DNA from: Euglena gracilis
Taxonomy: Eukaryota > Euglenida > Euglenophyceae > Euglenales
Length of the DNA: 64,000 bases
NCBI GenBank assembly: GCA_039621445.1
Contig: CP154956.1
Coordinates: 44,559,291-44,623,290, forward strand
Direction of reading: 5' to 3'
Shown here: positions 30,776 through 64,000 of the stretch, piece by piece
Layout of the letters: the number at the start of each line of letters is the position of its first letter
How positions within the stretch are numbered: the first letter of the stretch is position 1
Notes under the pieces: generated by a model
The model's input: the letters and a program-made list of their open reading frames with translations, nothing else
Databases searched by the model: none
Told to the model about the DNA's origin: nothing
Made by a program: the position numbers and the translations under genes

Positions 30776-31076
30776 CCTTGGCGACAAGGCACGCGAATGA
30801 TGAGGGTTCAAATTACAAAAAGCAAGCGGATGGGCTTCCGATGCCATCGACATCAAAGCAGTGGTGAAAGGCCCACGGAGACATACACAACGAATTGATC
30901 TTGCGGCGGAATACCGGGCCCAAGTCGCCCTCGGTAGTCATCCTGCAAAGGGGCAGCGGATTCCAAAGCCTGGGTTGGCCCCAGGAGCAGCCCCAAGCCA
31001 CACCGGTCACCCACAGTTGGCTGCCCACCGACCTGTCTATGGAGTGCAGCGACACACCTGACACCCCGGGGCGGGC

Positions 31077-39928
<8,852 letters not shown>

Positions 39929-40019
39929 GGATGGGGCAGGGTTGGGGACCCCTGGGGGAAGTGGAAAGGAAATTGCCCAGGGTATGCATGTGCGTGCGTA
40001 TGAGCGAGCGAGCAAGTGA

Positions 40020-40432
<413 letters not shown>

Positions 40433-40888
40433 ATGTGGGACGTCGCATGATGGAGCATACACACACAGCAGAGGCACAGGCAAACGGTTAGAAAAAATGG
40501 GGAGGGAGGGCTGCTGCATTGCGACGGGATCTGGATGCACCATGGAAACGGAGTTGAATGGCGGGGCTGCCAATGACGCCAGAAGCGGACCACTTAAAAC
40601 ACACTGGAATGCAGGACACCGAGAGAGTGGCAAGAGACGGGGGGTGTTTCTTTACCAACAGTGGCACGGTGGCTGACGGTGCAACTTGAGGGATAGGGGT
40701 GGGTGCTTGCAAGAAAGTGTTCGGCACACAAAAATGCAGCTCCTTCACGTCCATCACTTGCTGGCTTGCAGGCTGTCGGCCTCGCAGCCGTCGCAGGCGG
40801 CCACGCAGGAGACTCGTGCCACGGGGAGCGCACGGTGCGCCGGCCGGGGGGTGAGCCCCAGGAAATCCGCGCGCGGGGGTGTGGCTGG

Positions 40889-54148
<13,260 letters not shown>

Positions 54149-55599
54149 CTGGGAACGGCGGGGGACCCACGCCGACCGCAACGCAAGGCGTGGCAGACTG
54201 AAATGGGCCAACCCCTCAGGGGAGGGGGGGGCCTGGGATGCCTGGGCAGGCAGGCACTACCCCTGTGGGAGCATGGTCTTAAATGAGAGGGGGGAGGGTG
54301 GTCCCGGACCCCCCCACCCTCTGGGGAGGGGGGTGTCGACCCCCCTGAGAAAACTTTTTCAGGCTTTAAAGGTACCCCAAAATCACATTTTCAGGTGATT
54401 CTCTTCCAAAGTGCCGGAGAAAATCTTCTTTGGCTTTCTGGAGGTGTCGTGGACCCCCCTCCCCTCCACCTGCACAACGCAAACACTCACTTAATACCAT
54501 GCCTGTGGGGTGTAGGTGCCCACTGGTCGAGGGCCAAAAAAGTATCCCAAAAAAGGGCTTTTTCTGGGCTGCCGGCGCCGGAGTGCCTTGTCCGAGTGCC
54601 CAGAAATTTTTAGCCATGTGCTCTGGGAGGGGGTTGAATCTGGGTGCCTTGGAGAGCCTTCCCAGGAAGGCACTCCACCCCACCCTGGTGGGAAGCCCAG
54701 CTCTGGGTCAAGGCTGGCAGCCCATGACAATTTAGCAATGGCCATTTTCGGCGACGGGGGGGGGAGGGCAGGAAGGTCTTGTGGGGGGTGGTTGTCTGCC
54801 ACCCATTTGTGGGGTGGTCGTCCGCCACCCACGATCGTACCGTCCTTGGAAAAATGCCTCCGGCGCCGAATGAAATTACCCTTAAAAGTGGCCCCCTGGA
54901 TGGGGAAGGTCAGACCATTTACCACATACAGAGTTTGCAGGATTCTCATTCAGCCCTTGGGGGCGGGGCGGGGGCATGCACTTGCATTACCACAAAGAAG
55001 GTTTGTCCAAAAACAAAAATCAAAAATGGCAGCTCCAGCTGAGAGATGTCAAAGAGATGGTGCGGGCAATAATAGCTCCCAACCGGAAAAACTGTCCCAA
55101 AAAAAAACCTGGCCAAAGATCAAAACAGCAGCCAACGGGGCTCCTGACTGGAGGAAGCGTAAGGGTTTGTAGCGAGGGCCCCCCTGCCTGCTGACCGTGC
55201 TCTACTGTTGTTGCTCCATTGCACCGGTGGATGACAATTGCGGAATGTGCATCCTGCCCGCTGCATTGCACCGTACAGCCAGAAGTGAAACAACCACGAG
55301 GCATGCCCCAGCCGTTGACACAGCTGGGTGGAAACTGGACAAGAGCCAGGACAGGGCGAATGAGGGAGAGGCAAACGAGGCAGGTTCGTGTTTGCCGCGT
55401 CCGCAGTTATCGCGAGTGCCATAGAAAGGTTTGGGCAACGATGGGGGGTGGCTATAGGAGGGCGACAGCTGGCAAAAAAAAAGCAGATGCAACGGGAGGA
55501 GGGAGGGGAGGGGGCCAGCCCCGGCGACCCACAGCAGACTCCCGCCCGACGACCTGCCGTCAGCCAATTCGGGGGCGGTGCTCCGCAGGAGGCCGAGCC
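54149..55599. other. Interval between genes E and D
   Basis: G/C-run cassettes lie at 54240-54340 and 54540-54960. The gene D ATG follows an AG only two bases upstream (CCCAG|GGATG), which could be a spliced-leader acceptor. An extra upstream coding exon cannot be excluded, because animal and plant homologues have about 40 more N-terminal residues. Confidence 0.45.
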
Positions 55600-56849
55600 T
55601 CAGGCGGCGGGGTCGTGAACGACTGCTTTCGGCTTCGACCGCTTCCCCGTCCGCGGAAAGCGCGAGAGGCCGAGCCGCCGCAGCTTTTTGACGTACTCCC
55701 GCATCCGGGCTGCGGGCGGCAGACGCTGTGGGTGCCCCGGTTCATTGGGATGGACTGCATGCCACAAGGGGGGAGCCTGGTCCTGCGTGTGATTGCCATG
55801 CACACATCATCCTAGCTGATGCGCAGGTCAAAAATTATGCTCGCCATATGTGAAAGGAAGAGACACGGAGGTGCTCCAGGAGGGTGGAGGAGAGTCAGCA
55901 GTCTTAATGCCGAAGGGCGGAAGGCATACGGTATTTCTCCACATGCAAGTCGTAGAGCCACTGCCAGCTGTAGATACCCGTGCTGTGGTGGTCGCTGAAG
56001 GAAATGCTGTGCAGACAAGCAGACGGAAAGGTGGGTTCGTTGCCGGGGGATGAGGCACACCTCAAAGCATAGTTCCCAACGGGGCGGACATCCTCAATCA
56101 AGACGTTGGCCTTCCCGAACACGGGCTGCGATGCAGAGCGTTTGTATGGGAACAACTGCGTATTGGGTACCCTCATGTTGCCATGAACTTTACAAGTTGT
56201 TTATTTATGAAATACCCGATTTCTTAAAAATTGCCTCGAAAAACAAGTGGGTGGTTTCCTTCGAGTTCTCCAGAAAACACTTGGCAATTTTTGTCTGAAC
56301 CAATTTTGCAGCATGCAGAACGAGACCGTCAAGTCGGTCCCCGGTTTTTGGTAGCCATCGTTCGGCGGTCAACAGTTCTGGGGTCACAGTTCCAAGCCCG
56401 ACGCACCATGTGGTGCCCTTGGTTGGGGGGAGGGGTACACACACCTGGATGCCTTTGCCGTCGGGCCCCGGCATCCGCTGGTCGCTCGCCATGGAGTTGA
56501 CGCGCAGCCACTCGCTGGACAGGCGGGCCTCCTCCTTCGTCGAGAACGTGATGCAGAGGGCCTGGGAGGGGGGGTCTCGCTGGGTATGCCTGTGGCATTG
56601 GGCCCAAAAATAAGGACGAAATCTGGCGGAGAATGGCGTCGTTTTTGTAACCTTCCTCGCCGATCACCGAACGAAAGAATAGCCCCACGTCCCACCTGAT
56701 TCAACCGGGCAGTGAAGAGAAGAAGTGCGTCCGGCGTGAATCGGGAAGGGCGGTTGGCGGCATACGTTCTTTTCCTTCGGGACATGCACCTTCAGTGCCC
56801 GCACGTCGTGCGCCTGACTTGGCAACAGCCGCACAACAGTGCGGAGCAT
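55600..56849 (-). CDS. Gene E: DUF971 (GBBH-like N-terminal domain) protein, 5 exons
   Basis: Exons 56849-56766, 56561-56445, 56155-56061, 56006-55930 and 55709-55600 (stop TGA) join by GT-AG in consistent phase to about 160 residues. The domain runs from ALCITFSTKEEARLSSEWLR through EDVRPVGNYAL and SFSDHHSTGIYSWQWLYDL to a basic tail (MREYVKKLRRLGLSRFPRTG). This is the full DUF971 fold signature, found alone or at the N-terminus of gamma-butyrobetaine hydroxylase-type dioxygenases and in some Fe-S assembly proteins. No dioxygenase or ATPase domain follows, so it is a stand-alone form. The Arg-containing N-terminus (MLRTVVRLLP) could target an organelle. The substrate is unknown. Confidence 0.85.
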
Positions 56850-57745
56850 TGGTCCTCCTCGGGGTCGGGCAGACCCTGTGCTGCCACGTGGGTTGCCGAT
56901 GGCGGGTCGGATGGGGGGTACACAGAGGGCGACACATTTCTTTTGGAGATGCAGGACACTTTGGCCAAAGCAAAAGGAGTCTTACCAGGCTTTGGCGGAA
57001 CAACCCCCTCCCCACCAGGGGAGTGCCTTCAGCCCCCCCCCCAGAGCACAAACCATGGGTGGGGGGGGGGGGTCGGCTTTGAGTCCGGCTGCAGGCAGAT
57101 TCCCCTTGCCTACTGAAGATACTGAAAGATGATTTGGAAAAAAATGCATTCCAAAAATCGGCGCAAAGCGGCGAATCAAATTTTTAGGCGTCCACTGGAG
57201 GAAATTGGATTTTTCTCAGATTTGCCAGAAAAATCCTGGACAGACCCTTAAAAAGGCCGGGAAAATCCTGGACAAAATTTCGTCCAGAATTTTTCCCACA
57301 ACAATTCCCCCCCCCGATGATTGAACCTTTTTGTCCAACAATCACGTTCCTATGGCAGCTGCTCAGGGTTTTTCTGAAGGGGTGGTCGGTTGTCCACCTC
57401 CGAAGTGCCAAAAAACAATGTCTCGGTAGGAAAGGTGAAGCCTGGGCGGCGCAAGCAGGAAGGACAGCCTCTGATGCCGAGCTCCCACACCATTTCCAAT
57501 GCACCGCGGATGACCCACCAGCTCAAAATCAGGTATTCCATTTAAGGGGGCCGGGAAAACAGGCCTGGGTTGAACAAGGCAGCGGCAAAGGCGCACGCAA
57601 ACTCAAACAGGCAGCAGCCGCGGTCGGTTTCATGCTTCCCACAACTTCCGGGGTGGATTTACACATGCTACGGCGAGTGACAAAGCCAGCGGGAATGGAT
57701 TGGGAGAAGGGGCTTTGGGGAAAGGAGAAGGTCGGGGGGAAAAGG
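56850..57745. other. Interval between genes F and E
   Basis: A G-run cassette at 57000-57180 (with AAAAATCGGCGCAAAGCG) and unassigned sequence. No exon is seen. Confidence 0.4.
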
Positions 57746-60700
57746 TCATTTGAAGATGTCGGGGAATTCCAACTCCTGGGGGCCGTCCCGGCCCTCGAGG
57801 TAGATGGGCTGGTGGTGGTCGACGTGCAGCCTGGAGGAAGGGAGTGAGGGAGGGCGGATGTTCCCAGAGTGGCCACCGCACAGTGAAAAGGAGGGGGCAG
57901 TGAATGCAACAGTGGGCAGCCGTCACGGGTCTGGCCAGGAGACGTGTTGAGACTCTGGGTGCGGTCAAACGTTTCGTATTTGAAAAATTATTTTTGAGCA
58001 CTCAGCAAAGGAGTGGAATGGCCCTCACCCCACAACCAGAAGGGGGACTCTGTTACTTACAATGTTAAGGGCAGACAGGGGGGCGGAAGGGGGCAGAAAA
58101 GGTGGGGGCAGACGTGATGGCAGGGGCCGCCGCCTTCAGGTCCTCCCCTCGGTCTGGCCCTGAGGGTCCGATGCTTGGCCGCAGCCTGCGGCAGGGGGAG
58201 ACACAGAGCCGGACAGCCCCAGGCCCGGGACGCGAGACGCGTGAGTGGACCGGTGCGGTGGGCAGTGGAAGTGGTGAATGGCCGGGCGACACACTCGGGC
58301 CCGGGGGGCGGCCGGCGCCGGCAGAGGTCCCTCACCCGGTCCCGCGTGGCCTTCAGCCGGGCCTTGTCTGCCTCCATGGCGACCGGCTAGGAGGGCGAGC
58401 CGAGGGAGGGGGGTCATGTGTGAACAAAGGTTCCGGCGCTGTGGTCAAGAGGAGGCAGCCCCCACCTACGCTGCCATGGCATGGCCAAAACGACCCTATT
58501 CTGCTTTCGGAGTGCGAATTACCGGTGCAAAAAATATGGGCAAAAGCATGCGGACTGCAGTATGGCACATGGCCAGCCCAACAGGTACAACAAACATCAC
58601 AACACGGGGTGGCGGACCTTCGGCGTGTACTGCTCCAGCGAGGCAGGGGCGTGGTGCCGCTCCGGGGCGCTCACGGGGCCCGCCGCCCCCGCCGACAGCG
58701 CCCGCAGCTCGCTCAGCGTGGCGGTGGCCGCCGAGGCGCGGCGCAGGGCGGCGATGCTCGCCGCCGGGCGGGCCAGCGCGCTGCGCGGCCGGCGGGCCTG
58801 CACCGCCCGCCGCAGGTCGGCGTCCTCGCGCTGCAGCTCCACCACCTTCTCCCTGCAGGCGGAATGGGGGGGGAGAAGGCACAACACGGACCCTCAAAGA
58901 ATGCGACGCAGAACACATCACCAAAAAACATGTTACCAGAATCAAAAAAAAATGGCAAAACAATACGATTTTGCCCCCCCGTGTTGAGTGCCCAACACCA
59001 CCTTCCAATGAAACCAACCCGTCAGGAAAGACATTCGGCGGGAAGGCCCTACCATCCAGCATGTTTTTGCTTCGATCGGAAGAGTTCCTTCTTTTCCAAC
59101 TGTTCCTTTTTCCAACGTGCTGTGAGACAAAATTAACACAGCCTAAAAGGTGTCATTTGGGGGGGGGGATACCTCAACACCTTCACGTTTCATCGTGTTC
59201 AGGCTAAACTACGTTCCATAATTATTAGCCAGGTCTTGTTCCATAATTATTTACCACCCCCCAAAAATTTTTTTACCGTGGAGTGCCCGTGCCGCGGCAA
59301 ACGGCACCACATCAGTGCCTCAGATGCCCCACACACCTTTCAGTTGTGTTAAAATATGTTTCTGGCATATTTTTCCGCAGTTTTGCACCATGCCCCGCAG
59401 CTCGGGTGATGACAAGCTGGGCAAAAGGCAGCTGGACCCCAAGATGTCCGAGATAGACCGGCGGGCGGTCAATGTCTCCACGGTGCGAGGTATCCTGGCC
59501 GTCTTTGGCAATGCCGACATCTCCCTGGGCGCCCCAGCAGCCCACAAGGGTGCAGGGAGGCCCAAGGAGCGGTCAGCGCGCTGGAAAAAGTACATTTTTA
59601 GACTTTTTGAGCCCTCTTTTACTACCATTTCGTACCCTTAGGCACCTGGCCTATATGGTCAGCCGCAAGCACCGCAGCACCCTGCGGGAGTTGGCGTACG
59701 AGATGTACACGTGGGAGTGTGCACAGATCCTTGCAATCGTCAGGACTCTGCCTCTTACCAAACTGTTGTCCTCCAGCCTAACTTGAACTTTATAAGGCGG
59801 GTTGGTGCCCAGGACCGTAGGAACCCAATAGTGTACCAGCACGATGGGGCTTCGTCCCATACCAGCCTTGCAACTCAGCGGTATCTTAGGAACCACCGGG
59901 TGAAAATTTTGCCAAATTGGCCCCCAAATTCACCAGACCTCAACCTGGTGGAGCACTGCTGGGCCTGGGTGGCCAAAAAATTGGTGGGCCAAAAATTTGA
60001 CACGGAGGATGGCCTGGAAAAGGCCATCAGGGATGCCTGGGACACCCGCCCCGCCTCCCTCATACGCAACCTCTTTGGGTCCATGGTGCGCCGCCTGTCG
60101 GCCGCAGGCAATTGCTTAAGCACTGACCACCCCCCCCCCCCCCGGGGGGGGGGGGGTGACTGGTTTTTTCAGAGTGACTGACTGGTTTTTGGCCCGGACC
60201 CCTCCCCCCCCCCCGGGGGGGGGGGGTCGGCCAGGAGTGGGCAAAAGTGGCTTGAGTGACCCCGGCGCCGAAGGCGCCGGAAAATTTTTTTGGGCCTAAA
60301 ATGGCCTAAAGTGACTGGAAAGTGGCCGTTTTTCTGAGTGGCCGACCCCCCCCGGGGGGGGGGGGGTAGTGACTGGCTGGTTTTTTTGAAAATGAGTGAC
60401 TGACTGGTTTTTAAAAAAGTGGAGTGACCCCCCCTCCCCCCCCGGGGGTCGGTAAGCAATTGTATGGTCGGCCGTCGTGGTGGCCCGTGGGGCCGCCACA
60501 CGGTACTAACATCCTTCCACATGTGCTCTTGGGCTGCCACAACACTCACACAGTGCTTTTGTAGCATTAGGCATGCACTCCAACACTTTCCGTGAGTGTT
60601 CCAGCACCACTTGCACGTGCCTCGCATCCTCCACGGTAAATTTTTTTGGGGGGTGGCGAATAATTATGGAACAAGACCTGGCTAATAATTATGGAACGTA

Positions 60701-60791
60701 GTTTATTTCTTTCTTGTTGAGAGCAGAAACATGGTACTGGGATAAGAATGTGCTACACACACACACACACACACACACACATGCACGCACG

Positions 60792-60860
<69 letters not shown>

Positions 60861-62972
60861 CGCAAAACCACACAAACAACACGCAGAACAAAAACATTGT
60901 TGGACAAACCCCCCCCCCCCCCCCCCCGCCCCCCCCCCCGCAGCCCGGGTGGCAGCAGCGACCGCGGCGGTGCTGACCTCCACCTGCTGCTGGTAGTCAT
61001 GCAGGGGCTGCACCCCGAGCAGCTGTGGGTACCGGTCCAGGATGGGGGCCTGGAGGCGCTGCAGCCGCTCCTCCGCGGTCAGGTTGTGGGGCCTACAGCC
61101 AGGCGGCAGGCGGGCGGAATGGACACCGGGGGGGGGGGGGGGATAGGGAGCCGCAGGTCCGTGATCAGCAGCGTTGGGGAGCTGATCTCGGCCCCGCAGA
61201 GGCTTCGGGTTTCTGTTGGATGAGTCTCAGAATAAGCGGACTGGTTCTGGCAATCTGCTGGGGAAGGGCAGTCCAACGTCGACACACCGCCGGCCGGTGG
61301 CGCCGTCCGGGTGGCGCGGTGGGGAGGAGGCGGGCGAGGCGGAGGCGTGCAGCAGGAGGTGCAGGTCCTTGGCCCGCACCACCGGCCCGGTCCGGGGCAA
61401 GACGGCCCCCGCCGCCATCCGGGGGGAGTCGGCAGCGGGGCAGCCGGGGGGACGTTGTGCAAGGCCACAGGGTATTAATGAGAAGGGGGGAGGGGGGAGG
61501 GTGGTCCAGGGAAGGGGGGAGGTGGGTGGTTCGACCCCCCCCCTGGCGGACGAACCCAGCGCAAAACGCCGGAAATTTTTGAGGGGCTTCAAAAAATACC
61601 AAAAATGAAATTGTCAGGTGAGTTTCTCTCCACCAAACTGACAAAAACATATTGTAAAAACAAGTTTTCCGATAGATAAAACTTTTTGGTTTTTGGTCTT
61701 TCCAGGGAGGGTCCCCAGACCCCCTCCGTCCCGGAGGGGGGGGGGTCCAGGATCCCCCGCAAAACCAACCCTCTTTTATACCCTGCAAGCGGAGCTTGTG
61801 TTGTTTGACCCAGGGCCCCCCCTCTCCGTCCCGAAGCCCGATAAACCCCCCAAATAATTCTCCCGAAAATATTATTATTTGGTAGGCCGAAGTCCACCCT
61901 CAGGGGGGGGATGATATTTGGAGGAAATATTATTTAGCAAAAAAATTGGGTGTTTTGTAATTTTTAGGTGCTTATTATTTATTGGTTTTTGTATCTATGT
62001 TGAACACCATCAAAACCCAAGGAAGGTGTAATGTTTGTCTCAAAAAAGTGCAATTTTGGTATTTCTCTTCCGTATTCAATCGGAATATGATAGAATTCAT
62101 GCCCCCTCCCATTCTTCACGGACCACCACAAAAAAAAAAAGAGTTTTCCCTGGGAGCGGGAACCATATTTTTGTGCAAATTCTACATTATTTGGGGAGAA
62201 ATATTATTTCGGGGTTATCCAGCAGGGGGGTTGGGCAGCCCCAGGCGTATGCAGCGCTGGAGGGCCGGGGTGCGTTGGCCTTGATCCGCTCCTCCAGCTC
62301 CAGGTCCACCAGCTTCTGCACGATCTGTGAAGCAGGGGTGGCAGGGGGCACAGGGATGGAATTCCCATCCCCGCCCGGAGAGGTAGGACGGGAACCCGCC
62401 AGCCAAATGGCAACGCGTCGGTGTCAGGCTGTGGGAACGCAGGCTGCTGTTTGGGTCCCCCGTTCATCGACGCACACGCCATCATTGTGGAAAGCACCAG
62501 AAGAGAGCCGACTTCGGCCAGGTAGAGAGGCTGTGGGGGGAGAGGGGAACCTCGCCAGCGGTCATCTCTTGGAACTGCTGGTTCAGGGGCCGGGGGTCGT
62601 GGGCAAACCTCCGGGAACTCCCCGGCGGACCTGGGTGGGTCCCGGGCAACAGCCGCCACCCCGGGCAGGCACCAATGGTCAGTTCCCAATTTGGTGCCAT
62701 AGTCAGCCCTGGTCGGCCCCGGTTGGAATCCCCACCTCGGGGGGTTTTGAAAGTGATAGTCAGTCCCGGTCCCAACTGGTCAGCGCTGGTCGGCCCTTGT
62801 TGGCCAGACGTTCCTGACCCCAGGGGCCCTCCCGCCATGGATGTGGCCGCCCCATCCGCCCAGCCCAGGCCCGGGCCCCAGGAGGGCGTCGGAGCGGCGG
62901 CGCTGGGCACTGTTGTCCTGCCGGATCATGTGGGTCAGCCCCAGCGTGGCGGACGCGTCCCCGGACGGCTTC
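57746..62972 (-). CDS. Gene F: coiled-coil protein of unknown function, 5' incomplete
   Basis: Exons assembled: 62972-62819, 62324 to about 62230, 61427-61288, 61092-60979, 58852-58618, 58386-58336, an uncertain one near 58190-58100, and 57830-57746 (stop TGA at 57748-57746). Segments include GLTHMIRQDNSAQRRRSDAL, IVQKLVDLELEERIKANAPR, LTAEERLQRLQAPILDRYPQ, and a helical run QQQVEEKVVELQREDADLRR created by the 60978-58853 junction. The tail ends ELEFPDIFK. The family was not recognised. The intron between 60979 and 58852 carries the mariner element. The first exon lies upstream of 62972 or beyond the window. The joints around 62230 and 58190 are unresolved. Confidence 0.6.
59390..60509 (+). 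pseudogene. Tc1/mariner transposase, internally deleted, with a nested intron
   Basis: The ATG at 59390 follows a TTTTCCGCAG acceptor. Exon 59390-59589, a 52-bp GT-AG intron (59590-59641), exon 59642-60101, an inserted element (60102-60471) and exon 60472-60509 (stop TAA) were read. A helix-turn-helix part (HLAYMVSRKHRSTLRELAYE) is followed near 59705-59740 by a deletion and frame change that removes the region of the first catalytic Asp. The second Asp (YQHDGASSHTS) and the Glu (SPDLNLVEHCW) remain, 35 residues apart, one more than classical Tc1. Removal of the insert gives the typical Tc1 tail MVRRLSAVVVARGAATRY. Confidence 0.88.
60105..60466. mobile_element. Introner-like element inserted in the mariner transposase
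   Basis: The ends CAGGCAATTGCTTAAG and GGTAAGCAATTGTATG are inverted repeats, with terminal CTG mutated to ATG at one end. GTCGGCCG flanks both sides perfectly (60097-60104, 60467-60474). The 362-bp interior has G/C runs and the palindrome GGCGCCGAAGGCGCC. It behaves as a precise coding intron. Confidence 0.9.
60755..60858. repeat. (CA)n microsatellite in gene F intron
   Basis: CA units with a short CACG block at 60783-60797, directly visible. Confidence 0.95.
61810..62215. repeat. Foldback AT-rich repeat with CCAAATAAT motifs
   Basis: CCCCCAAATAATTCTCCC at 61847 and several GGAGGAAATATTATTT copies to 62210. The part 62115-62180 matches 30500-30560. It lies in a gene F intron. Confidence 0.55.
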
Positions 62973-64000
62973 CTGGGGCAGCGGGGGGAGGCGGTGGTGG
63001 GTCAGTGCCGCCAGGCAAGCACCTATGACAGATTCCAAATTTTAGCCCGCGGTCGGCTGCGGTCGGCTGCGGTCGGCAGCGGTCGGCAAAATAGTTGGCT
63101 GTTGGTGGGGGGGCAGGCCAACAAAAAATGAGCATATATCACAATCACACAATCCACTGTTGCCGACTTTTGGCCGCTTTTCGCTGCTTTTGGCCAGTTT
63201 TTGATGCTTTTGGACTGCTTTTGGCCACTGTTGCCGACTTTTGGTCGATTTTTGCTGCCTTTGCCCATTATTTCCTGCCTTTTGCTTTCTTTTGGTCACT
63301 TTTGTTGCTTTTGCCCACTTTTTGCTGGGCTTTGGCTGCTTTTGGCCAGCTTTTGCCTTGCTTTGACCTCTTTTGACCACTTTTGGCCTCTTTAACCCAC
63401 TTTTGACCACTTTTCTCTGCTGTTGGCCATTTTTACCCACTTCTGACCACAATTGCTTTTGACATAAAGAGCAGTCAAACGTGACCTAAAAATGGCCTAA
63501 AAGTGGCAAAAAATGGTTAAAATGGCCAAAAGTTCCAAAAGCAGGCAAAAATAACAAAAAAAATGCCCAAAGTGGTGCAAAAAAGCCAAAAATGGCCCAA
63601 AATGACCCTGCTTTTGGCCAATTTGGGTCATACAGCTTTTGTTCACTTTTGGCAACAAACTGGCGCAAAATGCTCAAATGGTCAAATTGGACCAAAAAGA
63701 GACCAAAAAATGGGCAAAAATAACAAAAGAAAAGGTCGAAAATGGCTTTAAATGGTCAAAAATGGCCCAAAATGGCCCAAGAGCAGGACAAAATGGCCCA
63801 AAATTACAAGAAGTTGGCAAAAAGTGGCCAAAAAAATGTCAAAATAGGTCAAAATGGGCGAATTATGGTGAAAAATGGGCCAAAAGGGGACAAAAGCGAC
63901 CAAAAATGGCCAAAAGTGGCCAAAGGTGACAACATGAGCCAGATGAGCCAGAAAAATCCCAACATCTGGGATAAAAATGAGCCTAATTCCTCATTCTCAC
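62973..64000. repeat. Inverted low-complexity TTTTGGCC / GGCCAAAA tracts
   Basis: From 63150 to 63460 the strand reads TGCTTTTGGCCACTTTTG-type repeats. From 63480 to 63930 it reads the complementary GGCCAAAAATGG-type repeats, forming a broad imperfect inverted array. A 10-bp GCGGTCGGCT tandem lies at 63050-63085. No exon is seen. Confidence 0.6.

Larger units (their letters stand above)
28092..31076. other. Interval between genes C and B; must hold the missing 5' exon(s) of gene B
   Basis: Mostly AT-rich repeat DNA with one introner-like element. A minus-strand ATG at 29460 opens MALGRWYRYEQAGFPHFVLA, a protein-like first-exon candidate, but its junction to the exon at 28091 could not be fixed. 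Stretches near 28960-28800 (minus) also look coding-like, without a recognised family. Confidence 0.35.
59207..60703 (+). mobile_element. Tc1/mariner transposon, defective
   Basis: Terminal inverted repeats of about 75 bp (59207-59281 and 60631-60703) begin AACTACGTTCCATAATTATT and are flanked by TA on both sides (59205-59206 and 60704-60705), the mariner target duplication. It holds one transposase gene in plus orientation, opposite to the host gene F in whose intron it sits. The element is 1,497 bp, of which 362 bp is a later nested insertion. Confidence 0.93.

Noticed and set aside
57529-57909. Minus ORF of 126 residues at the end of gene F
   Set aside because: It is out of frame with the true last exon 57830-57746, which ends in FPDIFK and a TGA.

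Overview
The window reads as nuclear DNA of a photosynthetic eukaryote, most probably a euglenid (Euglena-like) alga. The taxonomic call is inference. It rests on ten introns whose reading frames are restored only if splicing follows the euglenid non-conventional rule: CAG at intron positions +4 to +6 and CTG at -8 to -6, paired by terminal inverted repeats, with no GT-AG needed. These introns sit beside ordinary GT-AG introns in the same genes. Exons are short and very GC-rich. Introns and spacers are AT-rich or filled with microsatellites, homopolymer G/C runs and mobile DNA. Nothing looks bacterial, and no rRNA, tRNA, spliced-leader gene or CRISPR array was seen.

Six host genes were assembled exon by exon, all on the minus strand, so transcription runs from high to low coordinates. 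Gene F (5' end not found, 62972 to 57746) encodes a coiled-coil protein of unknown function. Gene E (56849 to 55600) encodes a small DUF971 protein. Gene D (54148 to 40889) is a GPATCH1/TOUGH-type G-patch protein, a spliceosome-associated family. Gene C (about 39928 to 31077) is a plastid membrane protein of the LPA1-like family. Gene B (28091 to 9244, 5' exon missing) has 20 exons coding for about 1,030 residues, coiled-coil then proline-rich. Gene A (3698 to 20) has 7 exons coding for about 385 residues, again coiled-coil then proline-rich.

The mobile fraction includes a Tc1/mariner element (59207-60703) inside an intron of gene F, a deleted hAT-like transposase (7451-5954), a second hAT-like fragment, foldback elements, a near-perfect 75-bp-arm hairpin, and a family of 0.15-0.8 kb G/C-run elements. 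Several of the last carry terminal inverted repeats and perfect 8-bp target duplications.

The most exciting signal joins these layers. The G/C-run elements behave as transposable introns. One lies exactly at a coding junction of gene B with a perfect 8-bp duplication. One interrupts the mariner transposase, and its removal restores the typical Tc1 C-terminus. One sits in frame in the hAT ORF. Two more lie outside recognised exons with perfect duplications. This looks like ongoing mass gain of euglenid-type introns (introners).
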